A stretch of 64,000 nt of DNA. Origin: Malachius bipustulatus (taxonomy: Eukaryota > Arthropoda > Insecta > Coleoptera > Melyridae). Each line of letters opens with the position of its first letter. Position 1 is the first letter of the stretch. The notes under the pieces were generated by a model. That model ran no database searches. It worked only from the letters and a program-made list of their open reading frames with translations, and was not told where the DNA came from. This document shows, in pieces, positions 1-12,300 of the stretch. The stretch is taken from positions 17,549,507 to 17,613,506 of the forward strand of contig OU342632.1 of the NCBI GenBank assembly GCA_910589415.1, given 5' to 3'. The position numbers and the translations under genes are program-made.

Positions 1-823
1 GCGCCAATGTTTTTTACACAAAAAAGTACTCCTGGTCAAAAGGTGTAGAAGCCACCGTTCTCTAGAAAAAAGGGCATTTTATGATCAAAAACGTAAAAAA
101 TTCAACATGAACAGAAACAGAAATGTCGAGAGAAATGTATTTATTTTAATAATATATTTGATGAATAATATATTTGATGAATTTTATTGGGATTTAGGTT
201 CTAATTTAAATTTGCCACTAAAAAGATTCTTTACAGAACAAATTAGAAAAACTTTCGTACAGCATGCGAGAAGAAGACTGAAGACATGGACGGTACCGTT
301 TCGTCCTTATTTGGACTCATCAGCATATCATATCAGTCAGCTCTAAACCACACATGCTATACGAAATTTGGAAGTTGTATCTATTCTAACTGGTGTTTTC
401 GTTTTGTAGTGACCTTTAATTTTCAAATGAGTGAGTAGGCAGCCAGAGAAACGTGCGTGTCTTTATATAGTATTATCCTCGCTATAACAGTAGAGTTTTC
501 ATGGTTTCATTATTAACAAATAAGTGGTTCAATAAAAATAATTATAAATGTATTTATTTTATTTTATTTATTATTTATTCATTCTAGATGAAGTTGAAAA
601 CAATCTGGCTACAAGCACAAGAAAAATAGGTGAACATTTGAATTTGTGTCATGTTACAGAGTATGGAAAATTTTGAAAATAATATTTTTGTTCATGTAGA
701 ATTTTCTACGTTTTTGATCACAAAATGCCGTTTTATGATTCAATTTATTATTATTAATTTAGAACGGTTGCTTCTACAGCTTTTGACCAAGAATACTATT
801 ATGTGTAAAAAACATTGGCGCCT
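1..823. mobile_element. Foldback/TIR DNA element, cut by window edge
   Basis: Bases 1-~120 are matched in reverse complement by ~680-823; both arms carry GCGCCAATGTTTTTTACACA at the outer end and ATGATCAAAAACGT or TGATCAAAAACGT further in. The right arm has an extra AT-rich stretch. The central ~550 bp carries no recognisable transposase. The downstream stretch to ~1410, ending in an ACACCCTGTATCTCG motif, may be more of the same element family. The left end lies at or beyond base 1, so true termini and target duplication cannot be judged. Confidence 0.6.
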
Positions 824-924
824 TGAAATTTGCTCTCAAAATGACAATTTCCCTGTGCCGTAAAAGTTAGGGGGGTGAAACCCTTACGCAACCCTAAAAT
901 CTCCACCACTGGCATATCTTAGAA

Positions 925-1244
925 CAGAGGCGTCCAAACTTTTTGCTGCGAGGGCCAGTTTGGTATTTAAATTCATTAGCGGGGCCCTGAATTTTTGGTT
1001 TGTCGTGGACAATCTCGTAGCTTTGCAGGCACTGCAGTTGAGGGCCTACGTACAGTCAGAGTACAAAATCAAATGTAGTGTAGTCGAGCGTGATACTGTG
1101 ATGTTCATTCTAACCGAATGCGCTCTTCATCTGCGCGAGATCTAATATCTATATTATACTATATTTTACGAAATCCTTGGCGGGCCGGATAAAATCTCCT
1201 GCCGGGCCGGGTTTGGCCCGCGGGCCGTAGTTTGGACACCTCTG
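925..1244. mobile_element. hAT-type MITE with 8-bp target duplication
   Basis: This 320-bp element starts CAGAGGCGTCCAAAC and ends GTTTGGACACCTCTG, an imperfect terminal inverted repeat. It is flanked by the 8-bp direct repeat TCTTAGAA at 917-924 and 1245-1252. TIRs beginning CAG(A/G)GGTGTCCAAAC next to GGGCC-rich subterminal sequence, with an 8-bp duplication, are typical of hAT non-autonomous elements. There is no coding capacity. It sits inside older repeat DNA. Confidence 0.85.
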
Positions 1245-1584
1245 TCTTAGAACATAAGTTTGGAGCCTTAAAAGTAGCTATTATTAATGTAAAAAATTAA
1301 AAATCTGTACAAAAGCTGGCGCCTGTTAGTTCTAACGGTTCTTGAGATATCGCAAAAAAAGTAAGAAAAACAATTTTTTGAACACCCTGTATCTCGAAAA
1401 CGGTGCGTTTACGGACCCATTTTAATAGAAACCTTTTTTCTTAGAATAGGTCGTAGAATTCGTTTAATCGTAGAATTCCTTTATTTTGTACTAGTTGGTA
1501 GTTAACACCTTGTATATTAAGGGACCTTTCAACTTTTCACGAATTTAGCAGCAGCGTTTTTCCCCCAATAAGATCACGCACGAT

Positions 1585-1712
1585 ATGATAATAAGATAAG
1601 ATACACGGTATGTCAACAGCTTTTATTATTTTTGTCACTCCTGCGCAATGACGTCATGCGGTTGGATTTTGAAAGCATTGTGCGCGGCGAGGTTGTATAT
1701 AAAATAAATGTC
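1585..1712 (-). repeat. Dispersed repeat copy A (contains TGACGTCA)
   Basis: The reverse complement of this stretch matches 45774-45912 over about 130 bp. The best-conserved part is the core around the palindrome ATGACGTCAT, followed by a block ending ACATACCGTGTAT. No terminal repeats or reading frame were recognised, so the class is unknown. Confidence 0.6.
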
Positions 1713-2494
1713 AAATGTTATTGTTTTTTTTTCCTTAATCGAGATTTCTTATAGTACGAAAGAAATTATATTGCTTTCTCATGTGATTCGGTATTCAAAA
1801 ACTCAAAGAAACCAAAAATTTATCACATTCAAAGTGTTAGTCTTCTTATTCGAAAAAAAAACCTTCCTCTGATGTATATCGTGAATAAGATGACATTCAG
1901 GGTAATTTCGAAAGTTAAATCTCGTCATCCCAAATTTTGTTTCAGATTCTAATAACTGAGCCATCCATATTCGATAAACGGAACAAAAAAATTAAAATGA
2001 GTTAGATATTTAATTTCCTTCTTTCTTAAATCTTATCGCAATCAGGCAACACTGCTTCAACGTTGAGAAGATGCAATGATGTAATGCAGTGATGTCAAGT
2101 CACCTTTGCAACAATAACAATAATTAATAATAATCTATTAGGTATAGTTAATAATAATTAAAACCAAGGCTAACTACTGGGGTTCTAAAATTAAGGTAGT
2201 ATTATTATAATTTGAGGTAATCCTAAAGAAGTGGTACATCAGATTAGAAAAATAATGCGCATGCCTCTCATGAACAGCTGATGATCATGCAATGTTGCCA
2301 GATTCACTAATATTTACCAACAGACGGGTATATATTACTATTGCAAGTTTATTAATTAGATATTAAATGAGGGGAATATAGTTCAAGTTTAATTACATGA
2401 AATTTATATGTGTAGTGCAAGTAATTTTAACAACTAACACTTCGGTATTCTTGCCGATTTTCACTGAATACCTATGCTGCATAAAATAAACATA

Positions 2495-2768
2495 TATTTT
2501 TAAATAAATAACACGCGTTTCAGTAGTTTTTCCCAGATAACGTATTATTTTGTTATCTTTCATTAAATTATCATTGAAAATACTTCAAATACACCGTCAG
2601 ACTTTGTTGTGATAAATTTCAATCTGACAACGTTCATTTAAACGGTTGGGACAGTGTTGTCAGACTAACGGCGTTAAAGTCCTGTGACTAAAAGAAAAAA
2701 CCCTTGGCTGTTATTATTTTGTATCTGGGCGAAAAACTACTGAAATCTGTGTTATTTATTTAAAAATA
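2495..2768. mobile_element. MITE nested in left foldback arm
   Basis: About 55-60 bp at 2495-2555 (starting TATTTTTAAATAAATAACAC, then TTTCAGTAGTTTTT) is repeated in reverse complement at ~2709-2768. The corresponding place in the right arm of the host palindrome lacks it, so it inserted after the palindrome formed. It is non-coding. Confidence 0.65.
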
Positions 2769-3571
2769 CGACTCGGGTGAAGTTAGTAACGAAAACTTAG
2801 CAACGGGAGTGGCTAAACATTCGGCTCCGGTACGATGATACTTTAATTACATAATCGGCTATTATTGCTTGAACGGGGTTGATCTTTCTCCTTTGCGTGG
2901 AAAAATAAAAACCCCAGCAACGCATCAAGGGCCATTTTTTAGCGGAAAATAGAAAATTACAACACCTGAATATGCGGATTTGGAATTTCAAAAAATCACG
3001 GTGGCCGTTCTGGGCCCGGACAAGACGAGTTTTCACAAGGGCATGATAGGGTTAATTTTTGTTTTTGGTTTTAGAAAATAAAAAGCCTAGCAACGCATCA
3101 AGGTGTTTATAGCCCAAAATCGAAAATTACAACACCTGAATATGCCCCATATTTCCCATATTCAGGTGTAATTTTCTATTTTCGGCTATAAAAACTGTCC
3201 TTGATGCGTTGCTGGGGTTTTTATTTTTCCAAACCAAAGCCAAAGATCAACCCTATCATGCCCCCGTGAAAACTCGCCTTGTCCGGGCCCAGAACGGCCA
3301 TCGTGATTTTTTGAAATTCCGAGTCCGCATATTCAGGTGTTGTAATTTTCGATTTTCCGCTAAAAAATTGCCCTTGATGCGTTGCTGGGCTTTTTTTGAG
3401 AAAGATCAACCCCGTTCAAGCAATAATAGCAGATTATGTAATTAAATTATCATCGTACCGGAGCCGGATGTTTAGCCACTCCAGTTGCTAAGTTTTCGTT
3501 GCTAACTTCACCCGAGTCAAACTTGGGTCAAACTTGATCTTTAAGTATAGGGACGTGGCTCCTACGCCTCA

Positions 3572-3698
3572 GGTCATTGGTCAGGTTAGATATTTTTTTC
3601 CTGAAATTTCAAGTAAGTAAAATATAAAATTTGGATGACACGATGACATAAAAATCCGTAAAGCCAAGGGAAAAAAATACCTAACTTGACCAAAGACC
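3572..3698. mobile_element. 127-bp MITE nested in right foldback arm
   Basis: GGTCATTGGTCAGGTTAGAT at 3572 pairs with ATACCTAACTTGACCAAAGACC-like sequence ending at 3698 (about 30-bp imperfect TIRs around ~66 bp). It is unrelated to the MITE in the left arm and absent from the matching place there. Confidence 0.6.
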
Positions 3699-3965
3699 AG
3701 ATTCAGTGAAAATCAGCAAGTATACCGTAGTATTAGTACAACTAACAGTTTAACATTACTAGCACTATATATAAATTTCATATAATTAAACTTAAACTAT
3801 GCTATCCTCACTTTTAATATCTAATAAACTTGCAATAGTAATTCTGATAAACTTCATCATATACCCGTCTGTTGGTAAGTACCAGTGAATCTGGCAACAC
3901 TGCATCACCATCAGCTGTGCGTGTGGGTCATGCGCATTATTTTTCTAATCTGATGTACCACTTCT

Positions 3966-6900
3966 GTTATAATTATTATGTATAAGATTAAATTACCAAA
4001 TTTGAATTTGCTTGTAAGTAGGTAAGGTAGGTACTTCTAATAATATTAATAAGCATTAAATATTCGATTCGATCTACCCATGAAGTTCTCCAAATGGATA
4101 AGACAAGGGTAGAGTGCAACAGGGAGGTAAACCTGTTTTATTTGTACCTGGCTTACCTACGTACTTGATACCTTGATTATAGTCCAATAAAGTCTAAAAA
4201 GTCATACGTATCGATTAAGAATACACATCCTTTTGATAGTTCGATTTATTTTGTTTCATTTACGTGTTTTTATAGTAACCGTCCAGTTTGTCTAAACACT
4301 CCATCCCGCATAAATAAGTATACGTCAACATTGGTTTTGAATGAGAATTAAATGCACTACACAGAGGATAGAATGTCATTACGTGAATAAATTTTATGTA
4401 GTTGTCAGTGGCTCTCAAACTGACGTAAGCGGTTCAATTCATATTTGAATGATTTCCTTCAATAATTTACGCTCGTTCACAACTTGACAATTAACTGTTT
4501 GACATTTTCTGGTGAAATTAAAAATATTAATTCGGACGGTTAGTGTAACGTCACATCTGACTTTTTAAAGTTAATCCTACTATAAAGATTAATTTTTCAT
4601 TTTTCCTCAACTTCAATTTGCATTCTCTCTCTCTCTTTCTCTCTGTCATGCTATCTCATTCTCTCTCTCTCTCTCTCTCTCTTTTACTTACCTACCTAAC
4701 TTGATCTTGTTGATAAGTTTATTCATATTATGATCGATTATGTCATCAGAATAATTATTATTAATCATAACAATAGGTAGATATGAGTGTCTTGGGCGAT
4801 TATTTAATATAATAACAATAATAATAAGAAAATAAAATTACCTACCATGGAAATTTCAAGTCATCGTCTTCTTCTCATAATCAGCAAGATCTTCATTTTT
4901 ATTCACCTCAATAACACCTCCCAGTTAATAATAATAAAATAGGCATTTAGGCAACAAAACAATAACTAACATTCTTCTTGCTTGGAGTTTGTTGTATTAT
5001 TTTTTTATTATTAAAGAACGGATTAGAGAATCATTGTTGGTTGCCTAACCGTTCGTTCATTCAATCATATTATTATCAATCAGCAGGCCACTGGATTATT
5101 TTTATTATTATTATTGTTACGAGATGATAACGAACGACCGACAAAACACAATCGACACTTTCACTACAGTTTATTACCATGTGACCGCGAATCAGCCGAT
5201 TAATAAATAAATAAATAAATAGAGGGGGGGAATTGTATTAATTCAATTCTCTCGTTCGTTTCGTTCGCCCGCTAGCAACTCTCTCCAGACACAGACAAGA
5301 AAACGCTAAACGTAGGTGTAGGTATTAGGTATGTGTGCAATAATAATAAGTTAAGTATCCACGCATTGATTTCCGTTCTATTTTTTTTTCTTTCATCTGA
5401 CCTAACGAGGTTATGCTTTTATTATTACACTCGCGTTTCGTACTGATAATGAATATGATATGAAATAATCACGTTTGTGTGGTAACAGTGCAAACGAACG
5501 AAACACCAACACCAACAGTACCAACACCAGAAACATAAACATTGCGAGTGTGAGAGAGTGAGTGAGTGAGTGAAGTGTATGTGACAGTTGAGTTGTCATT
5601 CATGAGACAGCAAACAGTGGCTTCTAGCTGCGTTCGGGTATTATCTTTATTTGATCGGTTCACTCACATATACGTTATGGAACAAAATGAAGTTACCAAA
5701 ACATAGTTTTCTTCGTGCGCTGTGCTCCTGGAAATGAATATAATTTTATGGGTATAATATAGTCGTATTCCGAATATTTCGATGTGGGTGGGCTACCGAT
5801 ATTCGTTTATTTGTATTATACTAAGTATCTGCCACTCGTGTATAAGATTAATAATAATAATCAGTTCTAATTTGATTAATTTATCACCTGACCTAACATA
5901 TAAACTGATAATTCATCCTGTCTTGAAAACTGGCAACCTTGCAATTTTATTATCAATGACGTCATAGCCATAGGAAATATAAAATAATTCATTCGTTACT
6001 CCTCGAAAATAAATTGCCGATTAGATAGTTAACAGTTGACATAGAAGAATGGAATTTCAGCTAAAAACCAAGGAGAATTATTGAATTATTCTCTTTGGTA
6101 AAAACTGTTCCATAACTGCTAAATTTCACTCCTGATCTAACTCGAGATTTAATACCCGAACGCACCCATATATTTCGGTTGCGCTTGCGCACACTTTAAC
6201 AAATTTGATTTACCATTCAACTCGTTTAAAATTGATTGCGAAGCGGGAATTGTATTTAAATTATGAACTCGTGCGGGGAGGTTAAAAGTGCATCTCAAGG
6301 TTTTACATTTTATTATTATCATTGAAGCAACAACGCTGATGTTATCTATTTTATAACACTTTGCTTTGATTATTTAATGTTGGTAACAGCTGTTGATGAT
6401 AATTGATAATTAATTATTGATGGTGAGTTACTTTTATTTAATTATTCATTATAATTTTTATTTTATTTGCTCTTTATTGGTTCTTAAATTATTTTAGTTA
6501 AGTCAATAGTCGGTTTATTTAATATTATCATAATCATCAAAGGTCATTTAAGTAACATTTTATTATGATAATTAATAGTTTATGTAAATATTTTATTTAA
6601 ATAATGTACAATCCATTCACGATTTCTTCGCTTAATAATATAACGCAATAATAATTTTATTTTTTGTGTCATTTAAATGTCAGTTTTTTTAAAAGATTAA
6701 AAAAATTCAAAAAAAAAAAATTTAATGCGCGCGCATGAGAAAAGAAACGATATAACATCACTTTTATATTTAAGTCATGTAACGGGCTTACAGGACAAAA
6801 GGGACAGCGAAGATAATTTTTTTTTTCAATAATTATGTTGAAGGGAATCACCGGATGAGCAGAAAGGAGAAACAATTAACGAAAGGCAACTCAATAAGGA

Positions 6901-7041
6901 TTCAAGTTATTAATTAAAGCAATTGTTAACATAATCAAGTGAAGCCTTTTATTATTTAAACCATAATAATTAAGCCGTCACTCGACACTCGATACAGAAA
7001 CTAAAAACAACAGAGCAGCTAAACGAAGAAACAATAACAAG
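3966..7041. other. Intergenic DNA upstream of the dehydrogenase gene
   Basis: No gene is recognised. The stretch holds a (CT)n microsatellite, (ATAA)n near 5201-5220, short TAGGTAGGTACC-like runs, and a TGACGTCA palindrome at 5957-5964. The dehydrogenase promoter probably lies just upstream of 7042, but no convincing TATA box was seen. Confidence 0.5.
4621..4682. repeat. (CT)n microsatellite
   Basis: Interrupted CT dinucleotide tract; the longest pure run is just before 4682. Confidence 0.9.
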
Positions 7042-9257
7042 ATGGCTGCGAAATTAATAGATGCAGGTAGGTAGAACAGATATAATACTTTTTTTATTTG
7101 GTCCCAGGTGGCTCTGATAGCGTGACAGTTTCCAACATTAAATCGCTGTCAATATTTAGGTTATATTTTTAGAGGTTAAGATTACAATGTCAATATGAAG
7201 AGCGGTGTTGTCAGATTGGGCTTTTATTATCGAGTTTTTAATTTTCTCCCCTTACTTCCATTTATACAAAATTTGTAAATTGATTCGATTAATTTTAATT
7301 AATCCCTCAATTTCATCTGGTGTTGAAGGACAAGATTTGTGACAGTTTCACTAGCTCAAACAGCTGATTTTAACAAATGATAATAATTTTAAACTTGTGA
7401 AAGTGTTGGTGATAGTTGGGGATATTTAGTGTTGATCAACATAAAAACAAAATTTCACAGCAGCCCTCTGGGAAGCCAAAAAACAAAATCGTGATATTGT
7501 TTTATAATTGTTTTGAAACTGTTAACCGCGATAAAAGAATCCATTTTTAACTGAACAATCCTTGCAGTTCCTATAGTGCCATTAAAAGAAGTAAGACGTT
7601 TCATCATGGACTGCATGATGGCCGTGGGGGTTCCCAGAACTCACGCCGAAAATTTAGGCGACGTGCTCGCGGAAGCCGACTACAGAGGGCACTTCAGTCA
7701 CGGCATGAACAGACTGGGTAAAATCAACGCATTCGAATATTTATTTTATCCCAAAAATGATTTCAATTTTAACAACTTGCAGAAATGTACGTGGAGGACG
7801 TCAGAAGCGGCATCTGCGACGGGAACGCCGTCCCTAGGATCCTCAAGGAGAGTCCCGCGACGGCCTGGGTGGACGGTCAGAACGGACTCGGAGTCGTGGT
7901 GGGGAATTTCTGCATGAACCTGGCGATCGAGAAGGCGAAGAGCGCCGGAATCGGTTGGGTCGTCTCGAAAGGTTCCGATCGCGATCAATCATCGACGACT
8001 CGTTCTTTAATAATTCTTTTTTTTTTAACGATCAGGTTCGAACCATTACGGGATCGCCGGGTACTACAGCATGCAAGCGCTCAAGGAGGGCTTCCTGGGC
8101 ATGAGTTTCACCAACACGTCCCCGTTCATGACTCCCACTCGCGCAAAAAATGTTGGTCGGGATGTTTTATTATTTTTCGATTTTCCGATTTAACGCTCGC
8201 TACTTCCAGGCCGCTCTCGGCACTAATCCGCTGAGTTTGGCGACACCGGCCAACGACGGTGATAGTTTCGTCCTTGACATGGCCACGACAGCGGTGGCTG
8301 TTGGTAAAGTGAGGACGGTTTGGCTTCTTTCTAGGGGTGGGCGAATCCTTAATTTTTCGAACTTTCTGACTAATCATTGCTTTATTCTTTTTAACCGTCA
8401 GCTGTTCAACAAATATCTAAAATATCAAAGATTCTTTCTTCTTCTTTTAGAGCAATCTCTCTTGGGCTTAGTGCTACTAAAATGGGTCCGAGTTGGACTC
8501 GAATTGTTTGGAATTGAAACCGTGTTCGAAATTTTGAAGCTTCGCACACCCCTAAATAGTTCTTTAGCGTTTTTTGCAAATCCAAAAAGAATTAATGCGT
8601 TTTTTGCTTTTCCAGATCGAAATTCAAAGGAGGAAGAATCAACCCATCCCGGATGGTTGGGCTTTAAACGACGAAGGGAAAGTCGAAACGAACGCGGATG
8701 TCGCTTACAAGTCCGCCAGGCTGATGCCGTTGGGCGGTGAAGAAACCCATTCGGGCTACAAGGGTTTCGGTCTGGGAATGTTGGTGGAAATATTTTGTGG
8801 GATTTTAGGGGGTCGGTCGCCGATTGTCGTGATCGGTTCATACCTTATTGTAATTGACGACAATTTCCAGGTTCCGCTTTCGGTCCGAACGTCCGGAAAT
8901 GGGGCACAACCGAAGTGGAGGCAAACCTGGGGCAGTGCTTCGTCGCGATAAACCCTGAGTGCTTCGCTCCGAACTTTACCGACAGGATGTCCCACCTCAT
9001 GAACGGGATCAGACAGATGGAACCCGTAAGTCAAGATTAACGCGCATAATTACATTTCATTACTTACCTCGCATTGGCAATGGCACTTGCAGGCCGAGCC
9101 CGGTAAGTCGGTCCTCGTGGCCGGAGACCCGGAGAGATCGCACATGGCGGCCGTCGACGAAGCGGGCGGCGTCAGGTACGTCGAGAACCAATACAAGACC
9201 TGCGAGAATCTGGCTAGGACACTGAAAGTGGTTCCTTTGAATACGAAAAGTGTATAA
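7042..9257 (+). CDS. Malate/L-lactate dehydrogenase family oxidoreductase
   Basis: Eight exons: 7042-7066, 7568-7717, 7783-7971, 8036-8151, 8210-8308, 8616-8811, 8871-9025, 9093-9257, totalling 1095 nt (364 residues). All junctions are GT-AG and the frame stays open throughout. The protein belongs to the Ldh_2/YlbC-type NAD(P)-dependent 2-hydroxyacid dehydrogenase family. Motifs seen are [11 protein letters not shown] with the family's conserved His (exon 2), [10 protein letters not shown] (exon 4), ALGTNPLS (exon 5), [13 protein letters not shown] (exon 6) and [13 protein letters not shown] (exon 7). It should reduce or oxidise a malate/lactate-like 2-keto/2-hydroxy acid in the cytosol; the exact substrate cannot be read from sequence. 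Length fits the family. The ATG at 7042 is the first in-frame start and gives an 8-residue leader exon. It converges with the LHFPL gene downstream. Confidence 0.93.
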
Positions 9258-9274
9258 TTATTAAATTTTACAAT

Positions 9275-9291
9275 AATAAAATCTCAATAAA
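9275..9291 (+). promoter_or_regulatory. Poly(A) signals of the dehydrogenase gene
   Basis: Two AATAAA hexamers, at 9275-9280 and 9286-9291, lie 18 and 29 nt after the stop codon, implying a very short 3' UTR. Confidence 0.7.
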
Positions 9292-9343
9292 AATATAAGT
9301 CTTAATAATAATTATCCAAAGATTCGATTTATGAGTCCAAAAG

Positions 9344-12300
9344 TTACAGCTGGAAATTTCTGTGCAAGGAGTGCGGATGCGAGTAGTGGCCCGAGTGTAC
9401 GGACCTGGGAACGGTCCTCTGGGAGAACTGGGAGTAGGTGTCGTCCTGTCCGGGATGCATCAGCATGACGGGGTGCATGCTCAGGGACTTCCTGGATCCG
9501 GCCACGCTCGCACTGTCGGTCACGAAAGCGCCGTTCATTTCACCTGAAACGAAATTAAATTACACCCGGTTTCTTGTCGATCGTTTGCTTGTCACCGGTG
9601 TAAATTACCTTTGTATAGACTGGCCGGGGCGTACTGCGGATCGGATTGGAGGCGTATGTGACGAGTGGCCAGGATGAAGGCCAAAGTGGCGAGTATGAGG
9701 GCGTCCAAACAGGCGATTGCCGCCAGTAAGTAGGCCCAACGTAGTCCGCAATCGCCGAGAACGTAGCGATCTGACGCGTTGCACACTTTGCGGATCATCT
9801 CATCGTCCCAGCTCAGTGGGAAGGTGGTGCAGGAGACGATCAAACATATGGCTGGAACAAGGGAACAAAACAAAACTGAATTAATAAATTTGAAATGGGA
9901 TTTTTTATAATTATCTAGCAAATGATCTTCTTCTGAGGATAGTACAGTTCACAAGTAATGCTTATTAACAAATTAGATGAAGAACTTCCTACTTTGCAGT
10001 CTGCTCTGCACTCATGACAATAATAATAATAAAGCCTGTGCCTCTAGTGGCGGCCATTTGTTAAGAGGGCAAATTCCTCTGGAAAATATGTTGTTCATAT
10101 GATTATATTTTTGGCGGATAGCTGTTTGCCTAGTTGTTTTTTTAGAAAAAACCAACCCTAAAAAATATGTACGTCCATGCCCTAAATAATTCCACCAACA
10201 GCAGCAAACAATAATGTAAATCTGGTGGTCCTGGTGGTTTTAGTTTCAGAACTAATCTAATGGAAATTATGATGTAATTGAATGAATTATTTTTAGAGCC
10301 CTGTGCAGCTTTCTACCTAAACTAAGAGCAACAAGTGTTGCTTTTCATGCTGGAACTGGGATAAAAAAAAAAAACAATTTACTCTACACGGCTACCATCA
10401 ATATCATAATCACCAACACCAACCACCGTGACACTGTCACAATCACAACCAACAATCAATTGTACGATTACGTAGTTTTAGTTCTTGTACCTGCTGGTAA
10501 TAACCATTCATCCGTTATTCCGTTATTCCATCATTTATTACATAAAATAAAATATGATCACTTCTTTCCTAATTCATTAATAATACCAATTATTATGATG
10601 ATTACTCAACCAGTGCCGTTGGCGTATCTACCGAGGGCGTAATAATTACCTGACCTGGTGCCCTCATACTAATGCGCTTATTAATTTTTTTATATTTTGA
10701 ATTTTTTTTTTTTTTAAGAGGGAGCATCGGTCTTAACTGTGTAGGTAAGACATAGTCGCTCCACTCTGGTAAATTGGCTTTGAGCACGAACTCTTTAGCC
10801 ACACACACTTTAAATTATACATATTTGCCTTTTAAACGTTCGATCACTTGTTTTACTTTCCACAGACATTCGAAAATGAATCTGAAAAGTAAATCGGGCC
10901 GAGGTGAGTTTCGAACCCGCGATTATAGCTTCGTGGGCCAGCGGAGAACCACTTGGCCACGCAAGTCACTTATTTTGAATTTTATTGTATGTACTTTGCA
11001 GTGGGTAAGTTTGAGGGACACTGTTCTGTTCCGTTCCCAGCCCCCCTCCTCAGACCCTTCAATTGGACACTCAGCCGAGAGCCGCACATCAAAGAAACAT
11101 GAAACGATTCGTGATTCGTCTAATAAAACCGCAAAATTGTTGAATATAATCTCAGGGAATTAAACAAATATGTGGCAACACTGCAAGCATGATCTGTGTA
11201 GTCTGTACAATACGTCCAAAATAAGTTGGCCGTTTGAGGAGGGAGTATTTTGCCTGTTACTGTTTTTGTTAACAATGATAATTATTATGTATTGTTATTA
11301 TGACAGTGTCAGAAAAAATGTCTGACCGAAGTCATGTTGTAATTTCGTCCTAATTAAAAGCATTACTATTTATCGAAAGTTTGAGTGTTTTACTTCTGAA
11401 AATAATACCCAGAAGTCACACGATAACATAATATGGTCCTTCGGCACGAATTCAGCGCTGCAAATTAGGCGAAGAAAACAACAGTAAAAAAGGTCAGTCC
11501 TTTCCATTTTCCAAACCTCAACCCATAAAAACATTACCTAGTTACCTATTTGTGTCTTGATTTATGATTGCCAAGATGATTAAATTAAAGGTTATTCTCA
11601 TATCGTAAAAAATAGTCTCGTTTACTAATAAAAGTAAATACTGGGCGTATGAACCAAGCAAGTTCTCGTTAAATAAAAAATAAAAAAATCTCGTTCTCGA
11701 TTTCAAAATCGTAATAAATAACACGTTTTTCGCTAGTGTTCACAAGATTTTGTTGACACAAAGTTTCACTCATTCTCGTAGTATCTGATTTTTGAATGTT
11801 TAAGTAATTTACAATTCAATAATCATAATACTAATAACCTACTCGTTTTCAAACCCAATTTCTCGATTTCATATCGCAAATATCTACAAGATTGTTGCAT
11901 TAAGTAGCTGACTAGTGACTAAATATATCACGGTTAGTTAATCGCTCGTTTTTATAGGCTTAAAAAGCAAAAGTAAAAAAAAAAGAATCGTCAAAAAGCG
12001 GAGAAATCAAAATGTCTGATGAAGAGGGAGAAACCAAAACAGAGCCTCAATGTCAAATTGATTTAAACCGAATAAAAAACAATAGAAAGCAATTAAAATC
12101 CGAGTTAACTAGATTTCATACCTTTTTAACCACCAAGTTTGATATCTCAAAACAACCCATTGAGAGTCTTCAACTACGCTTTCAGAGCATAAAACCGATA
12201 TTAGCAAAATTTCAAGATGTTCAAACTCAGTTTGAAGAATTACTTTTATGTGATTACCCTGATTATTATGATGAAAAGCAATGCGATGATGAACGCGAAT

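Larger units (their letters stand above)
2227..3965. mobile_element. 1.74-kb foldback (palindromic) element
   Basis: The left half is an imperfect reverse complement of the right half, with the centre near 3152. Outer arms: AGAAGTGGTACATCAG at 2227 pairs with its complement ending at 3965, continuing ~230 bp. Inner arms ~2773-3150 pair with ~3156-3520. Sub-repeats such as CAGCAACGCATCAAGG and ACACCTGAATATG occur twice per arm. Open frames here are mirror images of the palindrome and not genes. Symmetry is broken by two unrelated short inverted-repeat insertions, one per arm. No convincing target duplication was found. Confidence 0.75.

Noticed and set aside
2797..3445. Similar open frames on both strands (2797-3036 and 3209-3445)
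   Set aside because: They are mirror images produced by the palindrome, not a duplicated gene.
7746..8841. Long minus-strand frames across the dehydrogenase exons
   Set aside because: Antisense shadows; the plus-strand splice model is complete and in frame.
10895..10970. Functional tRNA gene on the minus strand
   Set aside because: A and B boxes are present but no convincing anticodon stem; the poly(A) tail and flanking duplication show a SINE.
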